This document shows positions 19,407 through 28,685 of a DNA stretch of 64,000 bases, piece after piece; the stretch's first letter is position 1, and each line of letters starts with the position of its first letter. Below the pieces are notes generated by a model, which worked only from the letters and a program-made list of their open reading frames with translations, searched no databases and was not told where the DNA came from. The stretch is from Dryocosmus kuriphilus. Taxonomy: Eukaryota; Arthropoda; Insecta; Hymenoptera; Cynipidae. A program made the position numbers and the translations under genes. The stretch spans positions 81,887,951 to 81,951,950 of the forward strand of contig CM076197.1 in assembly GCA_038277395.1 (NCBI GenBank), in the 5' to 3' direction.

Positions 19407-19955
19407 GAAGAAAGAAGGGTGGAAATTGACATACTTCGGACATTTGATGAATAACGTTTATTAAAACGTGACGACAACGTTTCGAGACTCTGGAATGAGT
19501 CTCCTCTTCAGGTCAAAATCACATCAGTAAACTTGAGAAACATCTTTGCCAATTAAAAGAATATTTCTTTGAAATTAGTTAACTATATAATGTCAAAAAT
19601 CAACATAAGATTAATATAATGAAGATCGATGGTAATCCGTCCGAGATATAATGAAGTGTTGAAGACGGACGGATTACCATCGATCTTCATTATATTAATC
19701 TTATGTTAATTTTTGACATTATATAGTTAACTAATTTCAAATAAATATTCTTTTAATTGTCAAAGCTGTTTCTCAAGTTTACTGATGTGATTTTGACCTG
19801 AAGAGGAGACTCATTGCAGAGTCTCGAAACGTTGTCTTCACGTTTTAATAAACGTTATTCATCAAATGTCCGAAGTATGGCAATTTCCATTCTTCTTTCT
19901 TCAACACTTCATTATATCTCGGACGGATTACCATCGATCTTCATTATATTAATCC
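19407..19955. repeat. Head-to-head junction of a 254-bp satellite; 236-bp palindromic arms
   Basis: Arm 19407-19642 is the reverse complement of 19667-19903 with only scattered differences, around a 24-base loop (19643-19666). In addition, GGACGGATTACCATCGATCT occurs at 19667 and again at 19921 in the same orientation, giving a direct-repeat period of 254 bp. The simplest reading is an inversion within a tandem repeat of 254-bp units. The 61-codon open frame in 19814-19999 is accidental. Confidence 0.85.
19798..19844 (+). ncRNA. Hammerhead-ribozyme-like core (candidate)
   Basis: CTGAAGA (19798-19804, matching CUGANGA), then one extra G, a perfect 7-bp stem GAGACTC/GAGTCTC with a 6-base loop, then GAAA (19826-19829), as in hammerhead core plus helix II. 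ACGT right after could pair with ACGT at 19840-19843 (helix III, 4 bp). A mirror copy lies at 19466-19511 on the minus strand. Against it: the extra base before helix II and no convincing helix I. The motif could be fortuitous or a decayed ribozyme. Confidence 0.3.
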
Positions 19956-20183
19956 CAATTTTACCTTTATCCATCAGTGTATTACTCATTATATCTTAAA
20001 CATTCTCCAGCTATCTTACAATATTTTCGTTAAATCTTTCCTAAATTCGCATTTTTATACCGCACAATTTTGTACATAAAAATGTTATACACTTTAGTCA
20101 TATCAGAAGAGAACATTGGCTTGTGGAAAGAAAGTCCTGCTAGCGGATTTCATCCTTTTCGATAAATTTCGTCCTTCTCGAGA

Positions 20184-20501
20184 ATGAACGGCAATCCGCA
20201 ATGCACGAAGAGAGTCAAAGGCATATTATGTCAAAAAAGTCTGCCTGCCTATGCGTTGGTCTATTGTAAAGCGATACAAAGGAAAATGCCGTATATGCAA
20301 GTGAGTATGGGGGTTTTTAAAAGAGAAAAATCAAAGAGAAAGAGGAATAGAGAGAGAAAACGAATGTCGCGTGTCTGTTCAAACACCCTTGGCTTTTGCA
20401 CCCTCTCTGTTCGCTTCAGCACTCCAGATATGCGTGAGGTACCTGAGAGTTACGATCCAGTGGTGAAACACATCTTACATTCAAGTTTAAATACCATGTG
20501 A
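20184..20501 (+). CDS. Unrecognised 105-codon open frame, doubtful
   Basis: Starts MNGNPQCTKRVKGILCQKSL and continues with a basic run (KREKSKRKRNRERKR) encoded by an A/G-rich tract. No domain, signal peptide or membrane segment is evident and I know no matching family. A splice-donor-like CAAGTGAGT lies within it at about 20298, so the upstream part could be an exon instead. Flanking DNA is repeat-rich and non-coding. Most likely a chance frame. Confidence 0.15.
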   Translation: MNGNPQCTKRVKGILCQKSLPAYALVYCKAIQRKMPYMQVSMGVFKREKSKRKRNRERKRMSRVCSNTLGFCTLSVRFSTPDMREVPESYDPVVKHILHSSLNTM

Positions 20502-20579
20502 TATGCATTCATCCTTTGGTGTTAATTCAAATTCCTAAAGCCTCATTTTCTAAATTTTCTGACTCTAACCAATAAGGTA

Positions 20580-20897
20580 CTTCAAATTATACTTTATATT
20601 ATTTGAAAAGCTGCTGAATTCAGAAATAAGGAAGATGATTCCCATAGATTTTTTAATCGTGGCGTAAAAAATATGTTCATATAACATTATGATAAAATAA
20701 GGAAATTAGAAACTTAAACTTTAGAATCAATGTTTTTGAATTGTAAAAATTAACAAAGATTTTGGAACTTCAAAAACATTTAATCTAAGGTTTGAGTTCC
20801 TAATATTTTTTACGCGACGATTAAAAAATCTATGGGAATCATCTTCCTTATTTCTGAATTTAGCAGCTTTTCAAATAATATAAAGTATAATTTGAAG
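20580..20897. mobile_element. Palindromic MITE, 318 bp, TA-flanked
   Basis: The left arm (from CTTCAAATTATACTTTATAT at 20580) is nearly perfectly complementary to the right arm ending at 20897 over about 100 bp, including CCCATAGATTTTTTAATCGT and its partner. Similarity continues weakly across the centre. TA lies at both borders (20578-20579, 20898-20899), suggesting Tc1/mariner-type mobilisation. No coding sequence. Confidence 0.85.
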
Positions 20898-20899
20898 TA

Positions 20900-21850
20900 T
20901 ATATATACTTCTAAAAAATGTATATAATAAAATAAATGTAATAAAACTATAGTTTTATTGAATACTATCGCAGATATGTACAGAACTCCAACGCAGTAAT
21001 TTCGAAAATTAACTCACAACTTCGATGGAGATTGGCAATTTTCTTTAAAACAAGTTCATACATTTATTTCATTTTTTGGAGATAAAAAGTTTAATTCTAT
21101 ACTAAATTTTATGGCATATTCTGGATAAAATGCAAAGGGGTTATGGTGGTGCTAAATATAAAACAGCACCCCTAGTGGCATTGCGGCTATTTGACGAGTG
21201 GCAACCGCGCTCTTAAGGTCCTCTATAACTCAACAAATAATTTTTATCCCATTTTCGTTCTGGGATGATTTTGACGAGAAAAAGTCACGCTTTTTATAAC
21301 TTACTTAGAAAAAAATCAAAAGGCCCGCATTTTGAAAAAAACTCAAAAATGTCTTTTGCACTAAAAAATAAAGGTTGCATGTATCGGGAGGTATATGCTT
21401 CTTCAAACTTCGCCCAATTCTTTAATTATGTAAGTCTACAAAAAAGTTTTCTAAAAAATACAAATTTTCGATACAAGTAGCTTCGAATTACGGACTTTGG
21501 CTATTATCCCTAAAGTTTTGGTACAAATTCGCCCTTGGTGTCCGCATCTGGGCTATTCGTAACAAAATTTCGGTACTCGCAAACAATAACATTGAAAATT
21601 AAAAGATTTTTTGCACTTTAAAGCTTTGTTGTAGTTTAGGGGTCGAGAAAAACATCTGAAATTTTTCTTAACCTTAAAAGATTTGAAAAATATTTTTTCA
21701 TTCAATAACACAAAATTACCAACAAAAAAAAATTTATCATACCACCTATTGCGTATTTTCAGTGTTCTACTTCCTTATTTATTTAATTTAAAAAATATTT
21801 TTTTAAGTTGGATAATAAATTATTAGAATTTCTTAACGTAAAGATATCGA
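20900..21850. other. AT-rich stretch, no gene recognised
   Basis: Begins with a short TA-rich run. The segment 21140-21560 is somewhat more complex (AGCACCCCTAGTGGCATTGC, CAACCGCGCTCTTAAGGTCC) and looks like the inside of an old transposon, but I find neither ends nor a protein. A 71-codon open frame at 21265-21480 is unconvincing. Confidence 0.4.
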
Positions 21851-22023
21851 GTTGAAAATTTGTAAAACTAAATAAAAAGCATTAAGGAACGTTTGTCTAA
21901 TCCTAAAATTTTATAGTTACAAAAATACAAAAACAAAATTAAACAAATTGTTTTCTAATTATGAAAATTTGAGAACAGAGAAACGTTCCTTATTGCTTTT
22001 TATTTATTTTCCCAAATTGTCTA
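21851..22023. repeat. Hairpin with about 70-bp imperfect arms
   Basis: AAATAAAAAGCATTAAGGAA in the left arm pairs with the complement of TTCCTTATTGCTTTTTATTT in the right arm. The arms are about 21851-21920 and 21953-22023, about three quarters identical by eye, with a short loop. Probably a small foldback MITE. Confidence 0.7.
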
Positions 22024-23932
22024 CTCAATATCTCATTTCGTGTGGAAGTAAGTTGGTCCTAAAAAAATGTCGGTATAGTAGGAATTGTATAACGGTACGT
22101 GTTACATGGCCTTAAGGTAAAAAAAGTTGAAGCTGCTTTTCGTTGTTTGTATATTGTATATCTCTCCTGGCCGTAAGCGTCGCAGAGCAGTGCCGTCCAG
22201 AATATTAGCCTGTAAATCGCATAGTTATTTATACAATAAATTAACTGTGCATGATACAAAGTCGTTGAAGAAATAGCTGATATTTTCATGGATATCATGA
22301 ATTTATTTATAATGTATTGTTTCAAGATAAAATATAAATGACGATGAATTTTGTGAGTGAAATAGAACAAATTTAATGTCTTTCTAAAAAGATTGCTTAA
22401 CTTTTACATATAAATAGATCAATTTTTGCTTCATGTATTGTTCCTTGAATTCTGAATGTTTTTTGTATGGTGCACACCAGGAAGTTCTTATGTCCTTTGT
22501 TGTCGATCTTTCAAATGTAAAAAGTGAAACCCGCCAACGAACCCAAATCGGGATCCTGCGAGAAGGTAGGGAAATGCGAATAGGTAGAACTGGACCTTTC
22601 AAGGGTGCCGAATAAAAAATGTTCTGACACTTTTTCAAATTTGTAAATTTCTGCATTAACTCCCTGCGTATTTAAATTTATTGACCATGTAGTATGCGAT
22701 AAATTTATTACTTTACTACTATGAATTTTTTAAAGTTTTTTTACATGTAAGCATTCAATTTTTTTAAATCATACTTTTTAAAAACACTCGACGAAAAGAA
22801 CTTTACAAAAATGTTATTAAGAAAATTGAACCTTTAGTGACCTACACGCTACGTGAGTGAATCAATATGTCAATTTGTTACTATGGACATAAAGATGGAA
22901 TATTTAATGAATACTTGTCTGGAAATAAAACAAACTAAATAATTGTAGAATATAATTTGTTATGCTATTAATTTGATCAAATAATAATTATTGGATCTGT
23001 AAATAGATTTTCAAAAGGTTTCAAACGTTAGCTTGTTACTGATAAGAACAGCGCCAAATTTAAATAGTATATAAGTCATGCACTAAATTAAAATGAATAA
23101 TTTGTTTGCAGCTCTAACCCGAAAAGTGATTCCATTTGAATATGACTCAAACCTTCATACTGAATTAGTGAAAATTTTTATTGATTTAATCCAGTGACTT
23201 ATTTGATACAAATTTAGAGAGTAGAAACTCCGATAAATTTAGAGGATTTATGTTACTCCGTGAAGAATATTCAATACTGAGAGTCAAATAATCAATCAAT
23301 CTTTGATAATTTTTATAATTCAAAAACGTTACAGACATTCTGCATAACATTTTGTGTCAACATTTTTAAAAAATCTTTTAAATATTTCTCTTTCTTTCCA
23401 TACAATTCCACTGGAATATCTGGTGATTCCCTATACATTCAGTATTTCATCAAATATTTTTGAAAAGTAAAGAAAAAATCCAACGAATTTCTGTTGACAT
23501 TGTATATCAATTCCATAAAAAATGTATCTAGATGTTACTTTGAATTTAGCACTTACAAATTTTTAATCAAATAAACTATTGTTCATTATAATTGAAACAT
23601 GGAATTTTTATTAAAATATAATATTTTCCTAAATTCTGTAATGTTTCAAAGAAAGACTTACTTAGAAGTGAAAATTAACATCCTTTTAAATTAAGAAATC
23701 ATTCATTGAGTTTCTGATCTGGAAAAATGTTGAGGCAAAATCGTCATGTTAGAATATAGAATGTTTCAGTCGTAAACATTTGACTGAGTTTGATCGATTG
23801 CTATCATTTAAAAATAATAGCTTCGACGCACGGAATCAGTATCGATCAAAAGTTGATTGGGTACGCTTGAAGTACACCCATTGCTTTTCAGTCCAGCGGC
23901 GGACCAATATCGACACTAACTACTGTGACTTA
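22024..23932. other. AT-rich unique stretch, no gene recognised
   Basis: No repeat or coding family seen. A 60-codon frame at 22433-22615 covers a more complex patch (CGGGATCCTGCGAGAAGG) but has no recognisable motif. Sequence 23780-23930 is also more complex and ends at the TA target of the next element. Confidence 0.4.
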
Positions 23933-23934
23933 TA

Positions 23935-24418
23935 CAGGGTGGGACAAAAGTATGGAAACCCCTGAATAACTCATCAGGAATGAATTTTTTTGAAAAATAT
24001 TAAATACAAAAGTTTTAGGATCTTTTCCCTGGCTATTCAATGGCAACCTCGGCTTGACCTTGACCATGACATTGAAGGTCATATCAAGGTGAAATTAAAT
24101 TTTTTAAATGGGAAGCCCCATTTTTTATTGCGGATTTGGAAAGAGCAGAAAATTTGACGTTCAAGTATGACCTTTAGCATGTCCTTGACCATGACATTCA
24201 AGGTGATTCCAAGGTCACACTTGTTTTTTCAAATGGGAACCCCCATTTTTTATTGCGGATTTGGAAAGAACAGGAAATTTTACCTTCAAGTGTGAATTTA
24301 TCCATAATAATGCTCTTGGCCTTGAACCAGCCTTTCAAGGTCATTTTAGAAAGATTTTTTCAAGAATTTTGAAAAATTCCAGCCATTATAGGGTAACTCC
24401 TAGCGATCCCAGTCAGTA
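23935..24418 (+). repeat. Left terminal inverted repeat with two subterminal copies
   Basis: After the outer about 110 bp there are two copies of a 110-120-bp block with the wording TGACCTTGACCATGACATT, AAATGGGAAGCCCCATTTTT and GCGGATTTGGAAAGA. The right arm has three such blocks. Repeated subterminal motifs are typical transposase-binding arrangements in some Tc1-like elements; that role is inference here. Confidence 0.85.
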
Positions 24419-24730
24419 AGGCAAGGCTAACGATCCCAGTCAGTTAAGGCAAGGAGATGGTCTGTCCAGTTAAGGCAAGGCTAACAATCCCAGTCAGTTG
24501 AAGCAAGGGGATGGTCCATCCAGTTAAATCAAGGCTAACGATCCCAGTCAGTTAAGGCAAGGAGATGGTCTGTCCAGTTAAGGCAAGGCTAACTATCCCA
24601 GTCAATTAAGGCAAGGAGATGGTCTGTCCAGTTAAGGCAAGGCTAACGATCCCAGGCAGTTAAGGCAAGGAGATGATCTATCCAGTTAGGGCAAGGCTAA
24701 CGATCCCGGCCAGTTAAGGCAAGGCTTACA
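24412..24730. repeat. 54-bp minisatellite, about six copies
   Basis: GATCCCAGTCAGTTAAGGCA recurs at about 24432, 24486, 24540, 24594, 24648 and 24702, each followed by AGGAGATGGTCTGTCCAGTT and AAGGCAAGGCTAAC. Each unit thus contains two CAGTTAAGGCAAGG half-copies. It lies directly downstream of the transposase stop codon. Confidence 0.92.
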
Positions 24731-25745
24731 ACCTGTGTTCAAAATGTTCTCCACCAAGATCCTGGCAGATTCCTAGACGGACATAAAAATTTTCTATCGC
24801 ACTCCTTATCATATCAGGCGTAATATCAGCGTAAGCATTGACTATTTTTGTCGTAGATCTTCTAAATCTCGCGGCTTAGTAACGTGCCTGGCTGGCCACT
24901 CAATATTTCCTCTGCGACCTATCCAACGATTACTAAATATTACATCTAGGTAGTTTCTCACAATCACCTTAAAATGAGCAGGTGCACAATCATGATGGTA
25001 CCAAACCTCATGAAAATCATCACCAGCTATTTCCTGAATCGCTGGGACTATTTGCTCCTGCAGTAATTTCAGATATCTTGGTCCATCTAAATTTCCGTCA
25101 ATGAAAAATGGTCCAACTATTCGATCGCTAAAAATACCTGCCCAAACATTCAATTTTTGCGGGTATTGCGTTTGATGTTCTCGTAGCCAATGAGGATTTT
25201 CATTGCTCCAATATTTGCAATTGTGTGGATTAACTTCACCGTTAAGTTGAAATGTTGATTCGTCTGTAAAACGATGAGTGACTTAAAAATTAGGATTCTG
25301 AACAATTCTTTCCATCATGTTCTCACAAAATTCAACTCGCCGGTCAAACGCATCTTCATTTATTTCTTGATGAAGGTGTATTTTGTAAGGGTGAAATTTA
25401 ATGCTCTTTAAATTCATAAAAAGTGACACTCGATTAATTTGAAGCTGTTGAGAGGCCTTTCGTAAGAGTTAAATGCGGATCTTCGACAAAAGGCTGGGCC
25501 ACTTCCATTTGCCGCTCTTCTGAGGTTTCAGTTTTTGGCCTTCCAGATTTTGGACGGTTCTTATTAGTCCTAGTTTCTTCAAATCTCCTGATAGTTTTAG
25601 AGACAGTGGATTTGCTTATGTCTGTTAAGCCTTCCCCAAACTTTTCATTAAATAACTGCACTACTTCGTCATACGACCTAGATCTATCACCCCAACCTCT
25701 CATCAGTAATAAAGAAACTCTTTCTTGTTCTGTTAGAGAAGCCAT
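24726..25745 (-). pseudogene. Transposase with N-terminal helix-turn-helix, decayed
   Basis: Begins at the ATG at 25745 (MASLTEQERVSLLLMRGWGD). A helix-turn-helix-like segment (YDEVVQLFNEKFGEGL; SKSTVSKTIRRFEETRT) and GRPKTETSEERQ come first. A frameshift near 25460 moves the frame into SQQLQINRVSLFMNLK. A TAA near 25280 precedes FTDESTFQLNG (first catalytic Asp), then LNVWAGIFSDRIVGPFFIDG and WYHHDCAPAHF (second Asp). After NIEWPAR the frame passes straight to TKPRDLEDLRQK; the expected SPDL..LDFFLWG block with the third acidic residue is missing, apparently by deletion. A frameshift in an A-run near 24845 leads to the tail ending at 24726. Such proteins resemble arthropod Tc1/mariner-like transposases with a DUF4817-type N-terminus (from memory, not searched). 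It is inactive. Confidence 0.85.
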
Positions 25746-25794
25746 GGTGAAAGAAAGGAATAAAATAACAGATTTCAAAGACACCCAGGAAGAA

Positions 25795-26035
25795 CTATTA
25801 AGAAACAGCAATTGTGCCCCCCAAAAAAATAACTCCACTAACTATCCTGAAAAGGACTGTTAGAGGTGCTAAAGCAGCGAAAGTAACTGTTTTTCGAATA
25901 TCCTAAAAAGGAGTATTGAAAAGCAGCAATCGCGCCAAAAAAAAAATAAACTCCACTATCTATCCTGAAAAAGACTGTTAGAGAGGCCAAAGCGGCAAAA
26001 GTATCTGTTTTTCAATTATCCTCAAAAGGCATAAT
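25795..26035. repeat. Two-copy 120-bp tandem duplication
   Basis: CAGCAATTGTGCC (25806) and CAGCAATCGCGCC (25926) head two units, each continuing ACTCCACTA..CTATCCTGAAAA, GACTGTTAGAG and AAGTA.CTGTTTTTC. It lies upstream (in transposase sense) of the start codon. Confidence 0.8.
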
Positions 26036-26267
26036 TTAGAGTACGTTACACGGTTGGCGGACAAAATTTTCAAAAAATCGACATATTTACGCCAAATTTG
26101 GCATACGGAGGTTTCTGGGATCGCTGATTACGAATATGAAATCAGTTTTTCAAAATTATTAATCCAAGATGGTGGAACCAAGATGGCGGAAAAGATTTTC
26201 AAAAATTCAACCAATGTACGCCAAATTTGGTGTAAAACTGGGACTAATAAGAATCGTCCAAAATCTG

Positions 26268-26857
26268 ACTGGGATCGCTAGGGTTAACCCGACAGTGGCT
26301 GTAATTTTTCACAATTCTTGAAAAAATCTTTTTAAAATGACCTTGAAAGCCTGGTTCAAGGCCAAAAGCATGATTATGGATAAAGGCACACTTGAAGGTA
26401 AAATTTCCTGCTCTTTCCAAATCCGCAATTAAATGGGGTTTCCCATTTGAAAAAACAAGTGTGACCTTGGAATTATTTTGAAGGTCATATTTAAGGTTCA
26501 ACTTGAAGATAAAATTCCCTTCTCTTTCCACATCCACAATGAAAAATAGGAGTACCCATTTGAAAAAATAAGTTTGACCTTGAAATGACCTTGAAGTTCA
26601 TGTTCAAGGACACGTTCGAGGTCATAATTGAACGTAAAATTTCCTGCTCTTTCGAAATCCGCAAAAAAAAATGGATCTTCCCATTTAAAAAATTGAATTT
26701 GACCTTGATATGACCTTCAATCTCATGATCAAGGTCAAACCGAGGTCGTCATTGAATAGCCAGGGAAAAATCCTTAAACTCTTGTATTTAATATTTTTCA
26801 ACAAAAATTCATTCCTGATGAGTTATTCAGGGGTTTCCATACTTTTGTGCCACCCTG
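26268..26857 (-). repeat. Right terminal inverted repeat with three subterminal copies
   Basis: Reverse-complement partner of 23935-24418, with one additional 110-120-bp block (about 26440-26590). Landmarks: GACTGGGATCGCTAGGGTTA at the inner end, TTCCTGCTCTTTCCAAATCC, CCCATTTGAAAAAACAAGTG, and CAGGGGTTTCCATACTTTTG at the outer end. The copy-number difference between the arms indicates unequal exchange or slippage. Confidence 0.85.
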
Positions 26858-26859
26858 TA

Positions 26860-27500
26860 TGCATTTCGCCTTCATACACTTGGAATGGATTAAAAAAATT
26901 TTCATTTTCATTTTAAATTTTACCACCTTTAAAAATTACTTTACATTTAAAATAATTTTCTTTCTCATATCAATATCTAATCGTAATCAAATAGCGAAAC
27001 CTTATTTTGAAATATAAATTTCATTTCGTTCGTAATATGAACTTATGAAACACTTGGTAGATTTTTTTTCGAATTTCTTTGGTCTCACTCCCCTATTTTG
27101 TTGAAATAACCAAAAAAATTATCTCTACCTTTGAGCGAAATCGGCAAACATGACCATGTGACCAAAAGCGCTCAAAGTTTCTCAGGCAATTAAGGAGGAA
27201 AATGCGCCGGGTAAAATCCAAGATTTTTTATTGCCCCTGAAGTATGTTGAAGTTGTATTAATTCCGCGTCATTTTGCAAAATATTAGAATTTTTACCGCC
27301 TGGTATAGAAAATATAAGCTTTTACATTAACATTGTGTCCTATGGAACTAACCTAGGAGAATCACATAAACTGGAGATTTCTTTTCGTAAACCCAAGATT
27401 AATACTCAAAAAACTGATTACATTGGAGAATGAACCTTCTTTGGGTCGAAAAAAATAAAAAATTGGAGTCTTACCGGCTTTATTTATTTATAAGTTAATT
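26860..27500. other. Non-coding stretch, no features
   Basis: AT-rich at first; 27100-27300 is more complex (GACCATGTGACCAAAAGCGC, AAATGCGCCGGGTAAAATCC). Nothing recognised. Confidence 0.4.
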
Positions 27501-27506
27501 TTGAAG

Positions 27507-27743
27507 ATGAATAAACCAGCTGTCAACAAAAAAAAACCGAGAAAACTAATGAAACGCGGCAGCGCTGCATCTTGCACTTCCTTTGTAGTAGACGATATAG
27601 CAGACGCTCTGAACAAGGCTGCCAATGAAATCACGCTATTTCAAATACCACAGCAGCTGACTACAACGAAGTCAAGATACCGACTTCCGCAACGTTGTCA
27701 CCTTTCTTCGCATTTCTTTCTAATTTTGCAATTTATCAAATAA
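27507..27743 (+). CDS. Small unrecognised open frame, possibly an exon fragment
   Basis: From the ATG at 27507 the frame gives a lysine-rich start (NKPAVNKKKPRKLMKRG) and then a stretch with balanced, protein-like composition (SCTSFVVDDIADALNKAANE, ITLFQIPQQL). The stretch is locally richer in G/C than its flanks. It has 79 codons, no signal peptide or membrane segment, and no family that I know. It may be the remnant of a larger gene or a captured exon. No promoter or poly(A) signal is convincingly placed. Confidence 0.25.
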   Translation: MNKPAVNKKKPRKLMKRGSAASCTSFVVDDIADALNKAANEITLFQIPQQLTTTKSRYRLPQRCHLSSHFFLILQFIK

Positions 27744-28534
27744 CTTACAATGTTATGTTTGCGGGCAAGAAACATAAATATTATTAAGAAGCATAATCTA
27801 TGTCAAAACAACAATGTACGTATTAAATAGTATTGATAGGAGTCTTTTATAATAATTAGTATCATAACCTTTTTAAATTTTGTTTTGTAAATTATTTAAT
27901 TATTTTATAGTTAATTTGCAAAATTTTGTGCAAATTTGACTTATATTAAGCTATAGAATTTTTGGATACTATTTGTGTATTTTATATCAATCTATTTATG
28001 AACTTTTTCACAAACGCTCACATGATTCAAGAGTGGCGCATGTTCCTCCTTAACATGGGGAAAGGAATTTCAAATACAGGTAATTTTTTATACTTCATCG
28101 GAATCCTTTGGCTCTGTAAAATTATATTCTTTAGAATTTGTTGAAAAAATATATCTAAACGAAAAGAGTCATTGAGTATTTCATAAGGCGCCATTTTGAA
28201 TTTTTCAAATTTTGACAAGTGCATTACGAAATATGTTTCTTTACAATAATGTAGCCTTATAATTGACACATGAAAAGTTGTCATCGAGAATCAAAAAATT
28301 AATGAGTTTTAAAAAAACTTGTGAATCCATCTTGAATTTTTTCGAAACTTTGAGTTTTCATTGTCATCACATTCTTTCTAATAAATACTTCTGTCTCTTG
28401 TAAGAATTTGAGGAGATTTTTTAATTGTTTTTTTTTAACTGCATTTGAAACCTTACAGTACTTTTGACACGTAAAAATAAGCATTAACTATTATTTTCCT
28501 TACTATATGTTTCTAATATTTCTAAAATATCAAA
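27744..28534. other. AT-rich stretch, no gene
   Basis: Open frames of 60-85 codons on both strands near 27962-28484 overlap each other and are AT-driven. I see no repeat or motif. Confidence 0.45.
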
Positions 28535-28685
28535 GTAACGAAAAAAGTAACGATGGTTACTTTGTTTTGAAAAAGTAACTGAGAAAAAGTTATATTTTAA
28601 ACAGGTAACGATATCTGTAACTAGTTACTTTTTTTCGTGATGTAACGGTAACTGTAACTAGTTCCTTTTAAAAAGTAACTTACCT
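28535..28685. repeat. Low-complexity GTAAC/GTTAC-rich repeat
   Basis: GTAAC or its complement GTTAC occurs many times within 150 bp (AAAAAGTAACGATGGTTACT, TAACTAGTTACTTTTTTTCG, GTAACGGTAACTGTAACTAG), forming overlapping small palindromes. Likely a simple-sequence-derived or transposon-end repeat. Confidence 0.7.

Larger units (their letters stand above)
23935..26857 (-). mobile_element. Tc1/mariner-superfamily element, 2.9 kb, long TIRs
   Basis: The ends read CAGGGTGGGACAAAAGTATG at 23935 and, reversed, CAGGGTGGCACAAAAGTATG at 26857, each flanked by TA (23933-23934, 26858-26859). The inverted arms extend about 480 bp on the left and about 590 bp on the right. Inside are a 54-bp minisatellite, a decayed transposase on the minus strand, a two-copy 120-bp repeat and about 230 bp of other repeat-like DNA. 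At 2.9 kb it is about twice the size of a standard mariner, mainly through subterminal and internal repeats. Confidence 0.93.
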
